From: JAICIG01 sp035532215
GTDB taxonomy: Bacteria > Planctomycetota > Planctomycetia > Pirellulales > JAICIG01
Direction of reading: 5' to 3'
DNA: 64,000 nucleotides
NCBI GenBank assembly: GCA_035532215.1
Contig: DATKRK010000416.1
Coordinates: forward strand, 1 to 64,000
The first letter of the stretch is position 1, and the number at the start of each line of letters is the position of its first letter. The position numbers and the translations under genes are program-made. The notes below the pieces were generated by a model. That model did not search any database. It saw nothing but the letters and a program-made list of their open reading frames with translations, and was not told the origin of the DNA. Shown one piece after another: positions 7,537 to 15,634 of this stretch.

Positions 7537-8174
7537 CCAACGGCAAATCGCGCGTGTTTACTCGGTTGCGAATCGCAGCAAAGCTGCTCGTCTTGACCGC
7601 GTTGACCTGCATTTTGCTGCTGGTCGCCGACGAGTTGAGCTATGCCGATTCGGAAAGCATGGACCGCCATGAGTTCATCAATCTGGGCAGCCTGGCGGCG
7701 CTGCTTGTCTGCCCGCTCGTCGCCTTCCGCACCGGCTGGCTGCAAGATTACTTTTGGGCTCCGTGCGTGGCCTTCTTGGCCGGGTATCTCGACCTGCACG
7801 TCGTGCTCTGGCTGTTCGGGAGCGCGGATTGGCCGCTCGCTTTCGCTGCGATCGTTCCGACGTGGGGCGTCGTGATCGGGCTTTGGGTCGCACGCTCACA
7901 GTGCACGACGCCAAGGCGCATCGCGACGTTTGCCATCATCGTACTGGCAGACCTTGGCGCCAGGGCCGATTGGATGTTCGACCTCGGCAGGGCCTTCGAT
8001 CGCCGTCTGTTATCGGACTGGAGTTGGCTGGCTGAGCCGATGGTTTACGCGCCGCCGGCCGTGCTGGCGGTGCTACTGGCCCGCCGCGATTTGCGGACTT
8101 GCCGCAACCGCACTGATGCCACGCAAGTTCAAGATCCAGCCGTCCCCGGCCGGTCGGCGCAGGGCTTGTCCTGA
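7533..8174 (+). CDS. Hypothetical integral membrane protein
   Basis: A 213-residue protein with about five or six hydrophobic segments (around residues 12-32, 48-62, 72-90, 95-118, 127-140 and 168-183). The C-terminal tail is basic and polar. No family was recognised. The ATG at 7533 overlaps the stop of the preceding exported protein by four bases, giving tight translational coupling. Its 3' end overlaps the 3' end of the convergent aroH gene by 46 bp, so the last ~15 codons of each lie on the same DNA. Confidence 0.7.
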   Translation: MTNGKSRVFTRLRIAAKLLVLTALTCILLLVADELSYADSESMDRHEFINLGSLAALLVCPLVAFRTGWLQDYFWAPCVAFLAGYLDLHVVLWLFGSADWPLAFAAIVPTWGVVIGLWVARSQCTTPRRIATFAIIVLADLGARADWMFDLGRAFDRRLLSDWSWLAEPMVYAPPAVLAVLLARRDLRTCRNRTDATQVQDPAVPGRSAQGLS

Positions 8175-8590
8175 GCGGCGAGCGCTTCGGCGATCCAGCG
8201 CTCCAACTCGTCCCAGTCGACCGGCGGCAGGTGTGAGAGGTCAGGCCGCAGGCAACTGGCGCCGCGGACGTAGACGTGGTGGATGTCGTGTTGCGGCTTG
8301 TCGGTGTTCCAGTGCAGCAGAATGCGGACGCACCGCGGCAACGAGCCGGGCACGCTGATCTCGTGCGTACACAACAGCGGCACGTCGAGCCAGCCAAGCT
8401 GCCGGGCGGCCAGAGCCGGAAACTCGGCGTTCAGGTCGGAGGTGGTGGTGAACAAGGCGCTGGCCACGTCATCAGGGGCGATCTCGTTTCGCCGGATCAT
8501 CAGCGCCAGCAGCTCTCGCGTCGCTTTGAGCAGCTCTTCACGGCTGTTGTGATCGACGGTCGTCGCGCCGCGCACCCCCCGGCAACACAT
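8129..8590 (-). CDS. aroH: Chorismate mutase, AroH type
   Basis: A 153-residue monofunctional chorismate mutase of the Bacillus AroH (trimeric, alpha/beta barrel) class, converting chorismate to prephenate for Phe and Tyr synthesis. Active-site residues known from B. subtilis AroH all have counterparts: Arg7 in RGVRGATT, Arg63, Cys74 and Glu77 in CTHE, Arg89 in CVRILL, Tyr107 in HVYV and Arg115 in LRPD. Residues 119-153 form an extra C-terminal tail, possibly because the stop lies within the neighbouring convergent gene. The ATG at 8590 begins exactly at the family N-terminus; the same frame stays open further upstream but that part is unrelated sequence containing repeats. Confidence 0.93.
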   Translation of the reverse strand: MCCRGVRGATTVDHNSREELLKATRELLALMIRRNEIAPDDVASALFTTTSDLNAEFPALAARQLGWLDVPLLCTHEISVPGSLPRCVRILLHWNTDKPQHDIHHVYVRGASCLRPDLSHLPPVDWDELERWIAEALAAQDKPCADRPGTAGS

Positions 8591-8665
8591 GGCTGGTTTC
8601 CTTGTCGCTTCGCGCTTCGTAAATGTGGGCGGACGCCCTCGCCGATGACTCAGTTTCAAGGGTGG

Positions 8666-8741
8666 CACGGGCGCCCTCGCCCGTGAAAATGCCGGGCGAG
8701 GGCGCCCGGCCCTCCTCATTTGCCGGGCGAGGGCGCCCGGC
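8666..8741. repeat. Three dispersed GC-rich repeat copies
   Basis: One inverted copy at 8666-8685 and two direct copies at 8691-8715 and 8722-8741 of the family described at 1393. They lie upstream of aroH and downstream of the FG-GAP gene. Confidence 0.85.
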
Positions 8742-8746
8742 TTACT

Positions 8747-8831
8747 CCCTCTCCCTTTGGGAGAGGGTTGGGGTGAGGGCGAAGCTGTTTGCCGATATCC
8801 CCTCACCCTGCCCTCTCCCAGAGGGAGAGGG
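8747..8831. repeat. Composite inverted repeat with CCCTCTCCC arms
   Basis: Two hairpins, CCCTCTCCC-TTT-GGGAGAGGG (8747-8767) and its counterpart at 8811-8831, form a larger inverted repeat that includes GGGGTGAGGG (about 8770-8779) and CCCCTCACCC (about 8800-8809). A single hairpin of the same family recurs near 56798-56820 at the 3' end of mtaB. It sits just past the FG-GAP gene stop (8836, minus strand) and could act as a transcript end. Confidence 0.75.
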
Positions 8832-8835
8832 TTCG

Positions 8836-10140
8836 CTACTCCGTTTCGTTCCAATAGATGCGAACATTCTTCGACTGGCGGCCGACGGCGATGATGTCTT
8901 GCCGCCCGTCGCCGTCCAAGTCGGCGGCCGTCAGATCCTCGATGTGTACCCCGCCGGGATCGACCAACTGCCGGCGCCATTGCTTGCCGCCGGCGTCTTG
9001 CGGATCGTAAATCCGCAGCCCGCAGCGATGCTCGGCGGTTTGATCGTCGCGGACGCCGATCACCAGTTCCTGGTCTTCGTCGCCGTCGAGATTGACGCAC
9101 CACACGGCGTGGCCCCATTTCAAGTCGGCGTCGAGCACCTGGCGGTCCCATAACGCCTGGCCCGGTTCGGGCCGCGTGTAGACGACCACCTGGAAGCCGT
9201 GCCAAGGCTCGATCGTGGCGATGTAATCGGCGCCGCCGGCCAGCCGGCCGTGCTTGATTTCGCTCGCCCCGCGCGATACCGGGTTGTCCTGGTTGCCGGA
9301 ACCGATCAGCGTGCGAGTCCACTTGCCGTCTTTGCCGCGCTCCAGCAGGCTGACGCCTTCGAAGCTGGCGAAGAGGATATCAGTCTGGCCATCGCGGTCG
9401 AGATCGGTCGGCCAGAAATTGTGCGCCACGTGCAGCTCTTCGTTGAGCACTTCCGGCTTCCAAGCGTCTTTCGCCGGATCGGCGGGAATGCGATACGCCA
9501 GCACGCGCAGCGGCCGCTCGTTCCAGAGCGGTTTGGTCGCGTTGCGGCCCATCATCGGCACGACGATCAATTCCTGGCGGCCGTCGCCGTCGAGATCGGC
9601 CCAGCGCATGCGGTGCACGGTCGGCTCTTCGCCGATCGGGTAAACGCTCCAGCGGTCCTCGGGCGCCTTGCCGCGGGCGAGCCATTGGATCGTGCCGCCG
9701 GTGCGCGTGTCGATCGGCCGCCAGTCGGCGCCCAGGACGAAGTCGAGCTTGCCGTCGCCGTCGATGTCGTAAGGGGCGATACAGACGTTGTCCTTCTTCG
9801 TCTGGTCCTGGATCAGCACGTGCTCTTGCCAGCCGGGGTTCTCGAACCAAATCACGCGAGTCGTATCGACCACGACGATATCGGGCCGGGCGTCGTCGTT
9901 CATATCGACGACGGTCACGGCATAGCCGACGCCCAGCTTGTCGGTAAGCTGCTGGGGCCGAAAGCGGAATTCGCCGGCCGCGGCGTTTACGGCCAACAAG
10001 GCGCAGGCGATGATCGGCAGCAACCAGCGCGAACGGCGTTTGAATCTGGCGGCGCTTTCAATTTTCGTGCCAGCAGGCGGTCTTCGAGTGGAAACGCGTG
10101 CGTGGTTTACGGGTTCCTCTTCTCTGTTCCCGCGGATCAC
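8836..10140 (-). CDS. Secreted FG-GAP/VCBS beta-propeller protein
   Basis: About 434 residues. After a basic N-terminus, the segment WLLPIIACALLAVNAAAG is a good signal peptide. The mature part is built of FG-GAP/VCBS repeats with calcium-type loops: DIDGDGKLDF, DLDGDGRQEL, DLDRDGQTDI, NLDGDEDQEL and DLDGDGRQDI, spaced as blades of a propeller. No catalytic motif is seen; such proteins bind ligands or partners outside the cytoplasm. The start is uncertain. A GTG at 10140 with AAGGA just upstream is preferred; the frame stays open to an ATG at 10419, directly after the stop of the upstream gene, but the added sequence is not protein-like. The chosen start lies within the inverted repeat at 10108-10265. 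Confidence 0.8.
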   Translation of the reverse strand: MIRGNREEEPVNHARVSTRRPPAGTKIESAARFKRRSRWLLPIIACALLAVNAAAGEFRFRPQQLTDKLGVGYAVTVVDMNDDARPDIVVVDTTRVIWFENPGWQEHVLIQDQTKKDNVCIAPYDIDGDGKLDFVLGADWRPIDTRTGGTIQWLARGKAPEDRWSVYPIGEEPTVHRMRWADLDGDGRQELIVVPMMGRNATKPLWNERPLRVLAYRIPADPAKDAWKPEVLNEELHVAHNFWPTDLDRDGQTDILFASFEGVSLLERGKDGKWTRTLIGSGNQDNPVSRGASEIKHGRLAGGADYIATIEPWHGFQVVVYTRPEPGQALWDRQVLDADLKWGHAVWCVNLDGDEDQELVIGVRDDQTAEHRCGLRIYDPQDAGGKQWRRQLVDPGGVHIEDLTAADLDGDGRQDIIAVGRQSKNVRIYWNETE

Positions 10141-10265
10141 AGCAGTTCCTTGTCGGTTTGCGCGGGCGGCGGTGATAGCTCGGCGAACTGACTGCGAACT
10201 CCGACCTGGCATCCAAATCGCGGTCTCCTGAGTCACGAACCGCCAACAGAGAAGAGGAACCCGTA
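10108..10265. repeat. 21-bp perfect inverted repeat spanning the FG-GAP gene start
   Basis: Arms at 10108-10128 and 10245-10265 (TACGGGTTCCTCTTCTCTGT...) are perfectly complementary and 116 bp apart. The segment between them contains the preferred GTG start. The gap 10141-10419 shows no other gene; it has only a near-direct repeat (AAGCATTAATCCTGC / GAGCATTTAGTCCTGC) at about 10393-10429. Confidence 0.75.
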
Positions 10266-10419
10266 GCCCTCGCCCAAGTCGCGGAAACCGGAAACAACGC
10301 GCCCGCCGCGGAGCCGGCGAGACATGGGTGTCGCAACGATGAACGTGCGTGCCGTTGTCTTGGACGCGACCCGAATTCAAGTCGTTCGAAACAAGCATTA
10401 ATCCTGCTGAAACGAGCAT

Positions 10420-11724
10420 TTAGTCCTGCCCTTCGATGGCGTACAGCGCATCGAACGTGCGCAGGTAAATCCGGCCGCCGGAGATGGCCGGCGACGCCGA
10501 AATCGGTTCGCCCAGGTCGTTCGAAGCCAGGATTTCGAACTTGGGCCCGGCTTTGACGACCGTCACCACGCCGCCGCGGGCCGTCAGGTAGATCTTGCCG
10601 TCGGCGTAAACCGGCGAGGCGCGGTAGCGGTCGGAATAGGCCCGCTCTTGGTAGAGCTCGCGGCCCGTTTTGGCGTCGAGGCAAATCAGCACGCCGTTTT
10701 CGCGGCAGAGATAAACCAGCCCGTCGTAAACCAGCGGCGAAGGCACGTCGGGCGTATTTTCCGAGCGCGTCCAAAGATGGGCTTCCTTGGAGTCGGAGAT
10801 ATCGCCCTTGGCGTCGGGGCTGAGGCCGAGCACCGGGCCGTTTTTCGCGGACGGAACGACAATCAGACCGGGTACGGCGACCGGCGAGGCGACAAATCGC
10901 AGGGTCTCGTTGTAGCGGCCCTTGGGATTCAGGCCGCCACAGCGCCACAGCTCTTGCCCGTCCGACAGCCGGTGGGCCACGACATAATCGCAGCCGTGCG
11001 TCAACAAGAATTCCTGCTTGTCGTCGCGATAGATCATCGGCGAGGCGTAAGAGTGCTCGCACTCGGCCCGGGCGTCGCTGGGACGTTTCTGGCGCCAAAT
11101 CTCATTGCCCGTGGCCTTATCCAGCGCGACGACGAGCGCCGCGTTGCTGTGCAGCAATTGCAAATAGAGCCGGTCGCCGTCCAGGATGGGCGTCGAAGTC
11201 AGACCGAATTGCAGGTTGAAGCGGCCGTAGCGTTGTTGCAGGTCGGTCTTCCAAACTTCCTTGCCGGCGAAGTCGTAGCAGGCCAGCACGCCATTGGCCA
11301 TGAAGGTCCACACATGTTGGCCGTCGGTGACGGGCGAGGGCGAGGCGGAATTGCCTTCGTCGCCGCGCACCGTGCGATCTCCGCCGGTGACGGCAACCTC
11401 CCACAGTTGCTTGCCTTGCGTGTTGGCGCAAATCAGGACCAACTCGCCGCCGGCTTTCGAGGACGTCAGGAAGATATGGTCTTGCCAAACGACGGGGGTG
11501 GCTCCCGCCGGGCCGGGCAGCGGCAGTCGCCAGGCAACGTTTTCCGTCTTGCTCCAATGGGCCGGCAGCCCTTTCTCATGGCTGATCCCATCGTTTCGCG
11601 CGCCGCGCCATTGAGGCCAGTTTTCCGCTCGCAACAGCGATGATTGCCAGGGTGCCAGCAAGCCGCAGGCAAAGGCTAGCGCCGCCGCGAATCGGGCGGA
11701 TCGCCTGGGGATATTCTCGTGCAT
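10420..11724 (-). CDS. Secreted PQQ-like beta-propeller protein
   Basis: A 434-residue protein with a signal peptide at about residues 1-33 (basic RRSAR, then FAAALAFACGLLAPW, ending near SSLLRAE). The mature protein starts with NWPQWRGARNDG, the hallmark of planctomycete PQQ-propeller proteins. It continues with blades carrying W-motifs such as GKQLWEVAV, GKEVWKTDL, GNEIWRQKR, GQELWRCGG and GRELYQE. The fold is that of PQQ dehydrogenase/BamB propellers, but no PQQ-site residues could be assigned, so a binding or scaffolding role is likelier than a dehydrogenase. The ATG at 11724 is unambiguous. It lies upstream of the FG-GAP propeller gene on the same strand and probably shares a transcript with it. 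Confidence 0.85.
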   Translation of the reverse strand: MHENIPRRSARFAAALAFACGLLAPWQSSLLRAENWPQWRGARNDGISHEKGLPAHWSKTENVAWRLPLPGPAGATPVVWQDHIFLTSSKAGGELVLICANTQGKQLWEVAVTGGDRTVRGDEGNSASPSPVTDGQHVWTFMANGVLACYDFAGKEVWKTDLQQRYGRFNLQFGLTSTPILDGDRLYLQLLHSNAALVVALDKATGNEIWRQKRPSDARAECEHSYASPMIYRDDKQEFLLTHGCDYVVAHRLSDGQELWRCGGLNPKGRYNETLRFVASPVAVPGLIVVPSAKNGPVLGLSPDAKGDISDSKEAHLWTRSENTPDVPSPLVYDGLVYLCRENGVLICLDAKTGRELYQERAYSDRYRASPVYADGKIYLTARGGVVTVVKAGPKFEILASNDLGEPISASPAISGGRIYLRTFDALYAIEGQD

Positions 11725-12204
11725 GGAGTTTTCGCTCGTTCAGTCGTGAAATGGGAACTCAAATTGCGGATTCGCCTGACCTCTGCCCAGCCGAGCCTAA
11801 TTTGGCGGATGCCCTCCGGAAGGTCAAGCTAGCGGCCGGAATTGCCCGCTCGGGCGATCATTTGGGCGCCGCTCGCTTTTTCCTTGACTTGGATGTAGAC
11901 GCCGATTTGAATAGAAACTTAACTCGCCCATCTGTATCTCAAGGACTTCCATCGCTCGCAGGGGGAGCGCTGGTTTCGGTACTCCGATGCCAAGATGGCG
12001 ATATTCGCCGCCGCAACGTCCAAGAGACGAGCGGGGCCAATGGACGAGCGGATGGAAGGGATCTGTTTTCCACAAGCGCGCCAGCGGACGCGGCCTGCAC
12101 TTGTCCTTAAGCGGCGGCGTCTGGCGTAACGGCAGAAGCGGCGAAGAGTTCGAGGCCCGGCAATCGAGGCCTTGCAACGTCATTGAAACGAGGTTTTTGG
12201 CGAC
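11725..12204. other. 480-bp divergent intergenic region
   Basis: It separates the minus-strand PQQ gene from the plus-strand surface-protein genes. It holds the promoter-like element at 11875-11912 and otherwise no credible coding sequence. The leader from that element to the 12205 start is about 290 nt. Confidence 0.6.
11875..11912 (+). promoter_or_regulatory. Shared promoter-like element, copy 1
   Basis: GCTTTTT tract at 11875, then TTGACT (11884-11889), a 17-bp spacer and TTGAAT (11907-11912): a sigma70-type layout. The same layout, with the T-tract start exactly 9 bp before the -35-like box, occurs at 15495 and 35900. Spacer sequence GGATGTAGACGCCGAT is also partly conserved. It lies 292 nt before the 1053-residue surface-protein start. 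Confidence 0.65.
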
Positions 12205-15200
12205 ATGATGAATCGTCTTTCTCAATTCCGTAACATCGCGCATCGCTGGCTGAGTTCGGAGAAGCCGCGCCGCCGGCGCGACCGCCTCGAACGCCGCAAG
12301 TTGAGCCGCATCTCGAACGTCGAATCGTTGGAACCGCGTCAGCTTCTGACCTGGGCGGCCACGGCCGCCAGCGGTTTGCTCACGATCACGGAAGTCGGAA
12401 CGGCCGGCAGCAATGGCGGAACCGGCGTGCTGAAGGTCGACCCGACCACGGGCAACTTGCTGCTCGACGCCAACAACAGCGGGAACTTTCAGTTCACCGG
12501 CCTGAGCTTAACATCGCTGAGCGGGCCGATTCAGATTAGCGCCGGCCAGCTCATCGATTCGAATTTCATCATCGACAATCGCGACGGGGCCTTCCTCGAC
12601 CCGACGAGCTTCTTCCCCAGCCTGGGCAACCCCACCGCCAACCCGCCGGTCCCCGCGACACCGACGATTAACTACGTCGGCGGCAGCGGCATCAACCAGA
12701 ACAGCAGCTTGACCGTACTCGGGCAGGCCGGCATCGCCGATACGTTCCAGATCGACAACGCCACGCTCAACGCCGGCGATCTCACGCTGACTCAGCCGCA
12801 AAACCAGATTACGCTTCAGCAGAACCGCATGCTGGTGACTTACTCGAACGTCGGCGGCAATCTGAACCTCGACGGCGTCGACGGTTCGAGCGGTCTCGAT
12901 ACGCTGACGATCGATGCCACGGCGAGCGACAGTTGGGACGTGAACGGCAGCACGATTCAAGGCCCCACGTACCAGTATTTGCCTCCCGTGCCCGGCACGC
13001 TGCCGCCGGTCATCAAGGCGGGGAAAATCGTTTATACGAACATGTCGGGTTTGACCGTCAACTCGCCGATTAGCGGCTCGACCACGCTGCCTTCGGTGGT
13101 TTCGGTCGACGCGGCGGCCACGCCCATCTCGATCAATGGCGGCGACATCGACATCTTCAATTTAAATCAGCCGCTGGCGAATCCGGTGACGGTGAACGGC
13201 TTCAATGGCACGAAGCCGGCTTCGACGGTCTACGTGAACGGCAGTTCCGGCAACGACAACATCTACGCCGACTATCGCACGATCTCGCTGGACGCCAATC
13301 CGGCCGATCGCATCCAAGCCGGCGTTCCGTTCACCCATTTGGGATCCGACATCACCTATTCCGGCGTGGCCGCCTTGAATCTCGCCGGGATGGGCGGCGA
13401 CAACACATTTACCATCCAAGTTCCGCCGACCTTGAATGCCCCGTTCGTGAGCAACGTTCTGCCCGCCACGGTCGTGGTTTACGGAAGCAACAGCCCGCTC
13501 TCGTTGCCTGTCGCCAACGGAACGAACTTGTTGCGAGTGCTCGGCAACGATCCGAGCACCAACAGCACCGGCGCCGACACCATCGCCGTCGGCGATTTCG
13601 GCACGGATCCGATCCAAATGGTGAACATCTCTGGACTGGTGATCTACGGGTATGGGGGCAACAACACCTTGACCAATGATTCCGTCGGCATCCCGCTGCA
13701 AGGCATTCCTCCGGTGCCGGCCGTGCTGATCGGCGGCTCGGGCAACGACTCGCTGACCGGCGGCGCCGGCGGCGACGTGTTGTTGGGCGGCGCCGGCATG
13801 AACACGTTGACCGACAAGTCCACGGCCGGCTACACGGCGTACCTTTTGGCGCATCAGGACCAGAACGGCAATATCTACGATCCGTACTTGCAGTCGCCCA
13901 TTCCACCCACGGACAACACGCTTTCGACGATTACGACCGGCGCCGGCAACGACGTCGTGGTGACGGGCGCCCGGCAGCAGATCATCTACGGCGATCCGGG
14001 CGACATCGACAACTTCAAAGCCGCGACTTCGACGACCGGCATCTTGCAGCAGTTCGCGACGGTCGATCCGCAGAATTTGACGAGCTCCTTGTACGAAGTC
14101 ACGCCGGCCTTGTTGGCGCTGGAACAGGCGTTTGGGATCAGCAACGGACAGTTTCCGCCCAATGAAGCGGCCGTGCTGGAATTCGGCGCGAACAAAAACT
14201 TGCGATCTCAGTTCGCTACGTTCGGCGCCTTCGTGGGCCGCGCCTATGCCGACTACATGGTCGACCGCAAGGGCGGCTTGGGAACTTCAGGCGTCGTCAG
14301 CACCGATGAAATCAATTTCTGGGTCGGGCTGGCGCAGCAGGGGGTAACCGTACAACAGGTGCAAGCCACCTTGTTGGCCTCCGACGAGTTGCGACAGACC
14401 GAGCGGCTCACGAACGCCTGGTTCCGCGGCATGTACGAAACGGTGCTCGGGCGACTGCCGACGCCTGCCGAAATCAACGCCTACCTCACGCCGCTGGAAA
14501 TTAACGACACGTCCGCGACGCGATATCAAGCCGCGATACAGTTGCTCACGAGCACCGACGGCACGCTGGCCGAAATCAACGAGATGTACGCCAATCTCGT
14601 GCCGAAGGGCTCGCCCTCGCAGCTCGACGAGCAGGCGATCCTGATCGACCTGGCCTCCGGCATGCGACTGGAACAAGTGGCGCAAATCATCTCCGCCAGC
14701 AACGGAGACTACTTCAACTACGCGGTTTCCCACAACGCCGGGGAAGTCGGCTTCATCGGCGGGCTGTACGAGAGCGTACTGGGGCGATCGGCCTCGAGCG
14801 CCGACCTCGCCACGTGGGGCCAGTTTCACGCCGAAGGCGTCAGCAACGAACAGATCGCCCTGGCCATTTTGACTTCGCCCGAGCACCGGTCGCACATCAT
14901 CGCGGGCTATTACGAGACGTACTTGCACCGCGGCGTCGACGCGGGGGGCCTTAACTTCTGGCTCAGCGTGATGGCGGCAGGGGCTACCGAAGAACAAGTC
15001 CTGGGCTCGATCGTCGGCTCCGAGGAGTATTACCTCGAACACGGCGGCACGTCGGATTCGTACATCCGCGCCCTCTATAAGGACGTCCTGTTGCGGCCCA
15101 CGGCGCCATCTCAAGCGGAGGTCGACGGTTGGATTGCCACGTTGGCTGCATCCTCTCGCGGCGCGGCCCAAGCCCGCGCCGACGTGGTCGTCGGCTTCGC

Positions 15201-15366
15201 CACCAGCGACGAGTTCCGCTCGAGGGAGATCAACGGCTGGTACGAGGCTTACCTGGGACGGCCCGCGACCGCAACCGAGATCGACGTTTGGCTGAATACG
15301 TTCCATTTGGGCGCCAGCCAGGACGCCGTGCAAGCGCAGATCTTGCTCAACCGGGCGTCCTTCTAG
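12205..15366 (+). CDS. Surface protein with planctomycete export motif, RTX-like repeats and DUF4214 tail
   Basis: 1053 residues. The basic N-terminus (RRRRDRLERRKL) leads to SNVESLEPRQLLTW (residues about 37-50), the planctomycete extracellular motif of Pfam type Planc_extracel, implying export. Residues 50-500 are beta-rich, with Asn/Gly/Thr-rich strands and repeated N-G-x-D-x-I/L patterns. Around 505-535, GGSGNDSLTGG, AGGDVLLGG and AGMNTL are haemolysin-type (RTX) calcium-binding nonapeptides. From about 620 to the end are several DUF4214 units, with the signature Y-x-x-x-L-G-R-x-x-D/S-x-x-x-L-x-x-W (for example YESVLGRSASSADLATW, YETYLHRGVDAGGLNFW, YEAYLGRPATATEIDVW). DUF4214 has no assigned function. 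It is first of three collinear surface genes with matching N- and C-terminal modules. Two ATGs occur in tandem at 12205; no clear ribosome site. Confidence 0.85.
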   Translation: MMNRLSQFRNIAHRWLSSEKPRRRRDRLERRKLSRISNVESLEPRQLLTWAATAASGLLTITEVGTAGSNGGTGVLKVDPTTGNLLLDANNSGNFQFTGLSLTSLSGPIQISAGQLIDSNFIIDNRDGAFLDPTSFFPSLGNPTANPPVPATPTINYVGGSGINQNSSLTVLGQAGIADTFQIDNATLNAGDLTLTQPQNQITLQQNRMLVTYSNVGGNLNLDGVDGSSGLDTLTIDATASDSWDVNGSTIQGPTYQYLPPVPGTLPPVIKAGKIVYTNMSGLTVNSPISGSTTLPSVVSVDAAATPISINGGDIDIFNLNQPLANPVTVNGFNGTKPASTVYVNGSSGNDNIYADYRTISLDANPADRIQAGVPFTHLGSDITYSGVAALNLAGMGGDNTFTIQVPPTLNAPFVSNVLPATVVVYGSNSPLSLPVANGTNLLRVLGNDPSTNSTGADTIAVGDFGTDPIQMVNISGLVIYGYGGNNTLTNDSVGIPLQGIPPVPAVLIGGSGNDSLTGGAGGDVLLGGAGMNTLTDKSTAGYTAYLLAHQDQNGNIYDPYLQSPIPPTDNTLSTITTGAGNDVVVTGARQQIIYGDPGDIDNFKAATSTTGILQQFATVDPQNLTSSLYEVTPALLALEQAFGISNGQFPPNEAAVLEFGANKNLRSQFATFGAFVGRAYADYMVDRKGGLGTSGVVSTDEINFWVGLAQQGVTVQQVQATLLASDELRQTERLTNAWFRGMYETVLGRLPTPAEINAYLTPLEINDTSATRYQAAIQLLTSTDGTLAEINEMYANLVPKGSPSQLDEQAILIDLASGMRLEQVAQIISASNGDYFNYAVSHNAGEVGFIGGLYESVLGRSASSADLATWGQFHAEGVSNEQIALAILTSPEHRSHIIAGYYETYLHRGVDAGGLNFWLSVMAAGATEEQVLGSIVGSEEYYLEHGGTSDSYIRALYKDVLLRPTAPSQAEVDGWIATLAASSRGAAQARADVVVGFATSDEFRSREINGWYEAYLGRPATATEIDVWLNTFHLGASQDAVQAQILLNRASF

Positions 15367-15494
15367 GGGCCGAGCGAGGTGCAAACGCCGGCCGCAAGCC
15401 GGCAAGAGGAAGCTGCGTTCCTCCGGAAAGGTTCGCTCGACGTCCGGCCGCGCCGCAAGTTTTTCGAATGCGCGCAAAACGCCGGATTGAACGT

Positions 15495-15532
15495 GCTTTT
15501 TTGTTGCCTTAAATGTTACGGCCGAGCACAAT
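15495..15532 (+). promoter_or_regulatory. Shared promoter-like element, copy 2
   Basis: GCTTTTTT at 15495, TTGCCT (15504-15509), 17-bp spacer AAATGTTACGGCCGAG (preceded by T) and CACAAT (15527-15532). The boxes are weaker than in the other two copies, but all spacings are the same and the spacer matches copy 1 at ATGT and GCCGA. It is 102 nt before the first giant gene; 15367-15634 holds nothing else recognisable. Confidence 0.55.
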
Positions 15533-15634
15533 CGGTAGGAATTCAACGCTTTCGAAAAAATAGATCGGCGACCCCGGAACAGGGGAAGCACAATCCCTAG
15601 AAACATCGAAAGTTTCGCCTCAGGAGAATGATCA

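Noticed and set aside
8591..9322. N-terminal extension of the aroH frame to 9322
   Set aside because: The added part crosses dispersed repeats and the FG-GAP gene; AroH homology begins exactly at the ATG at 8590.
10141..10419. Start of the FG-GAP gene at ATG 10419
   Set aside because: Although it follows the upstream stop directly, the extra 93 residues are not protein-like and would bury the signal peptide; the GTG at 10140 has a ribosome site.
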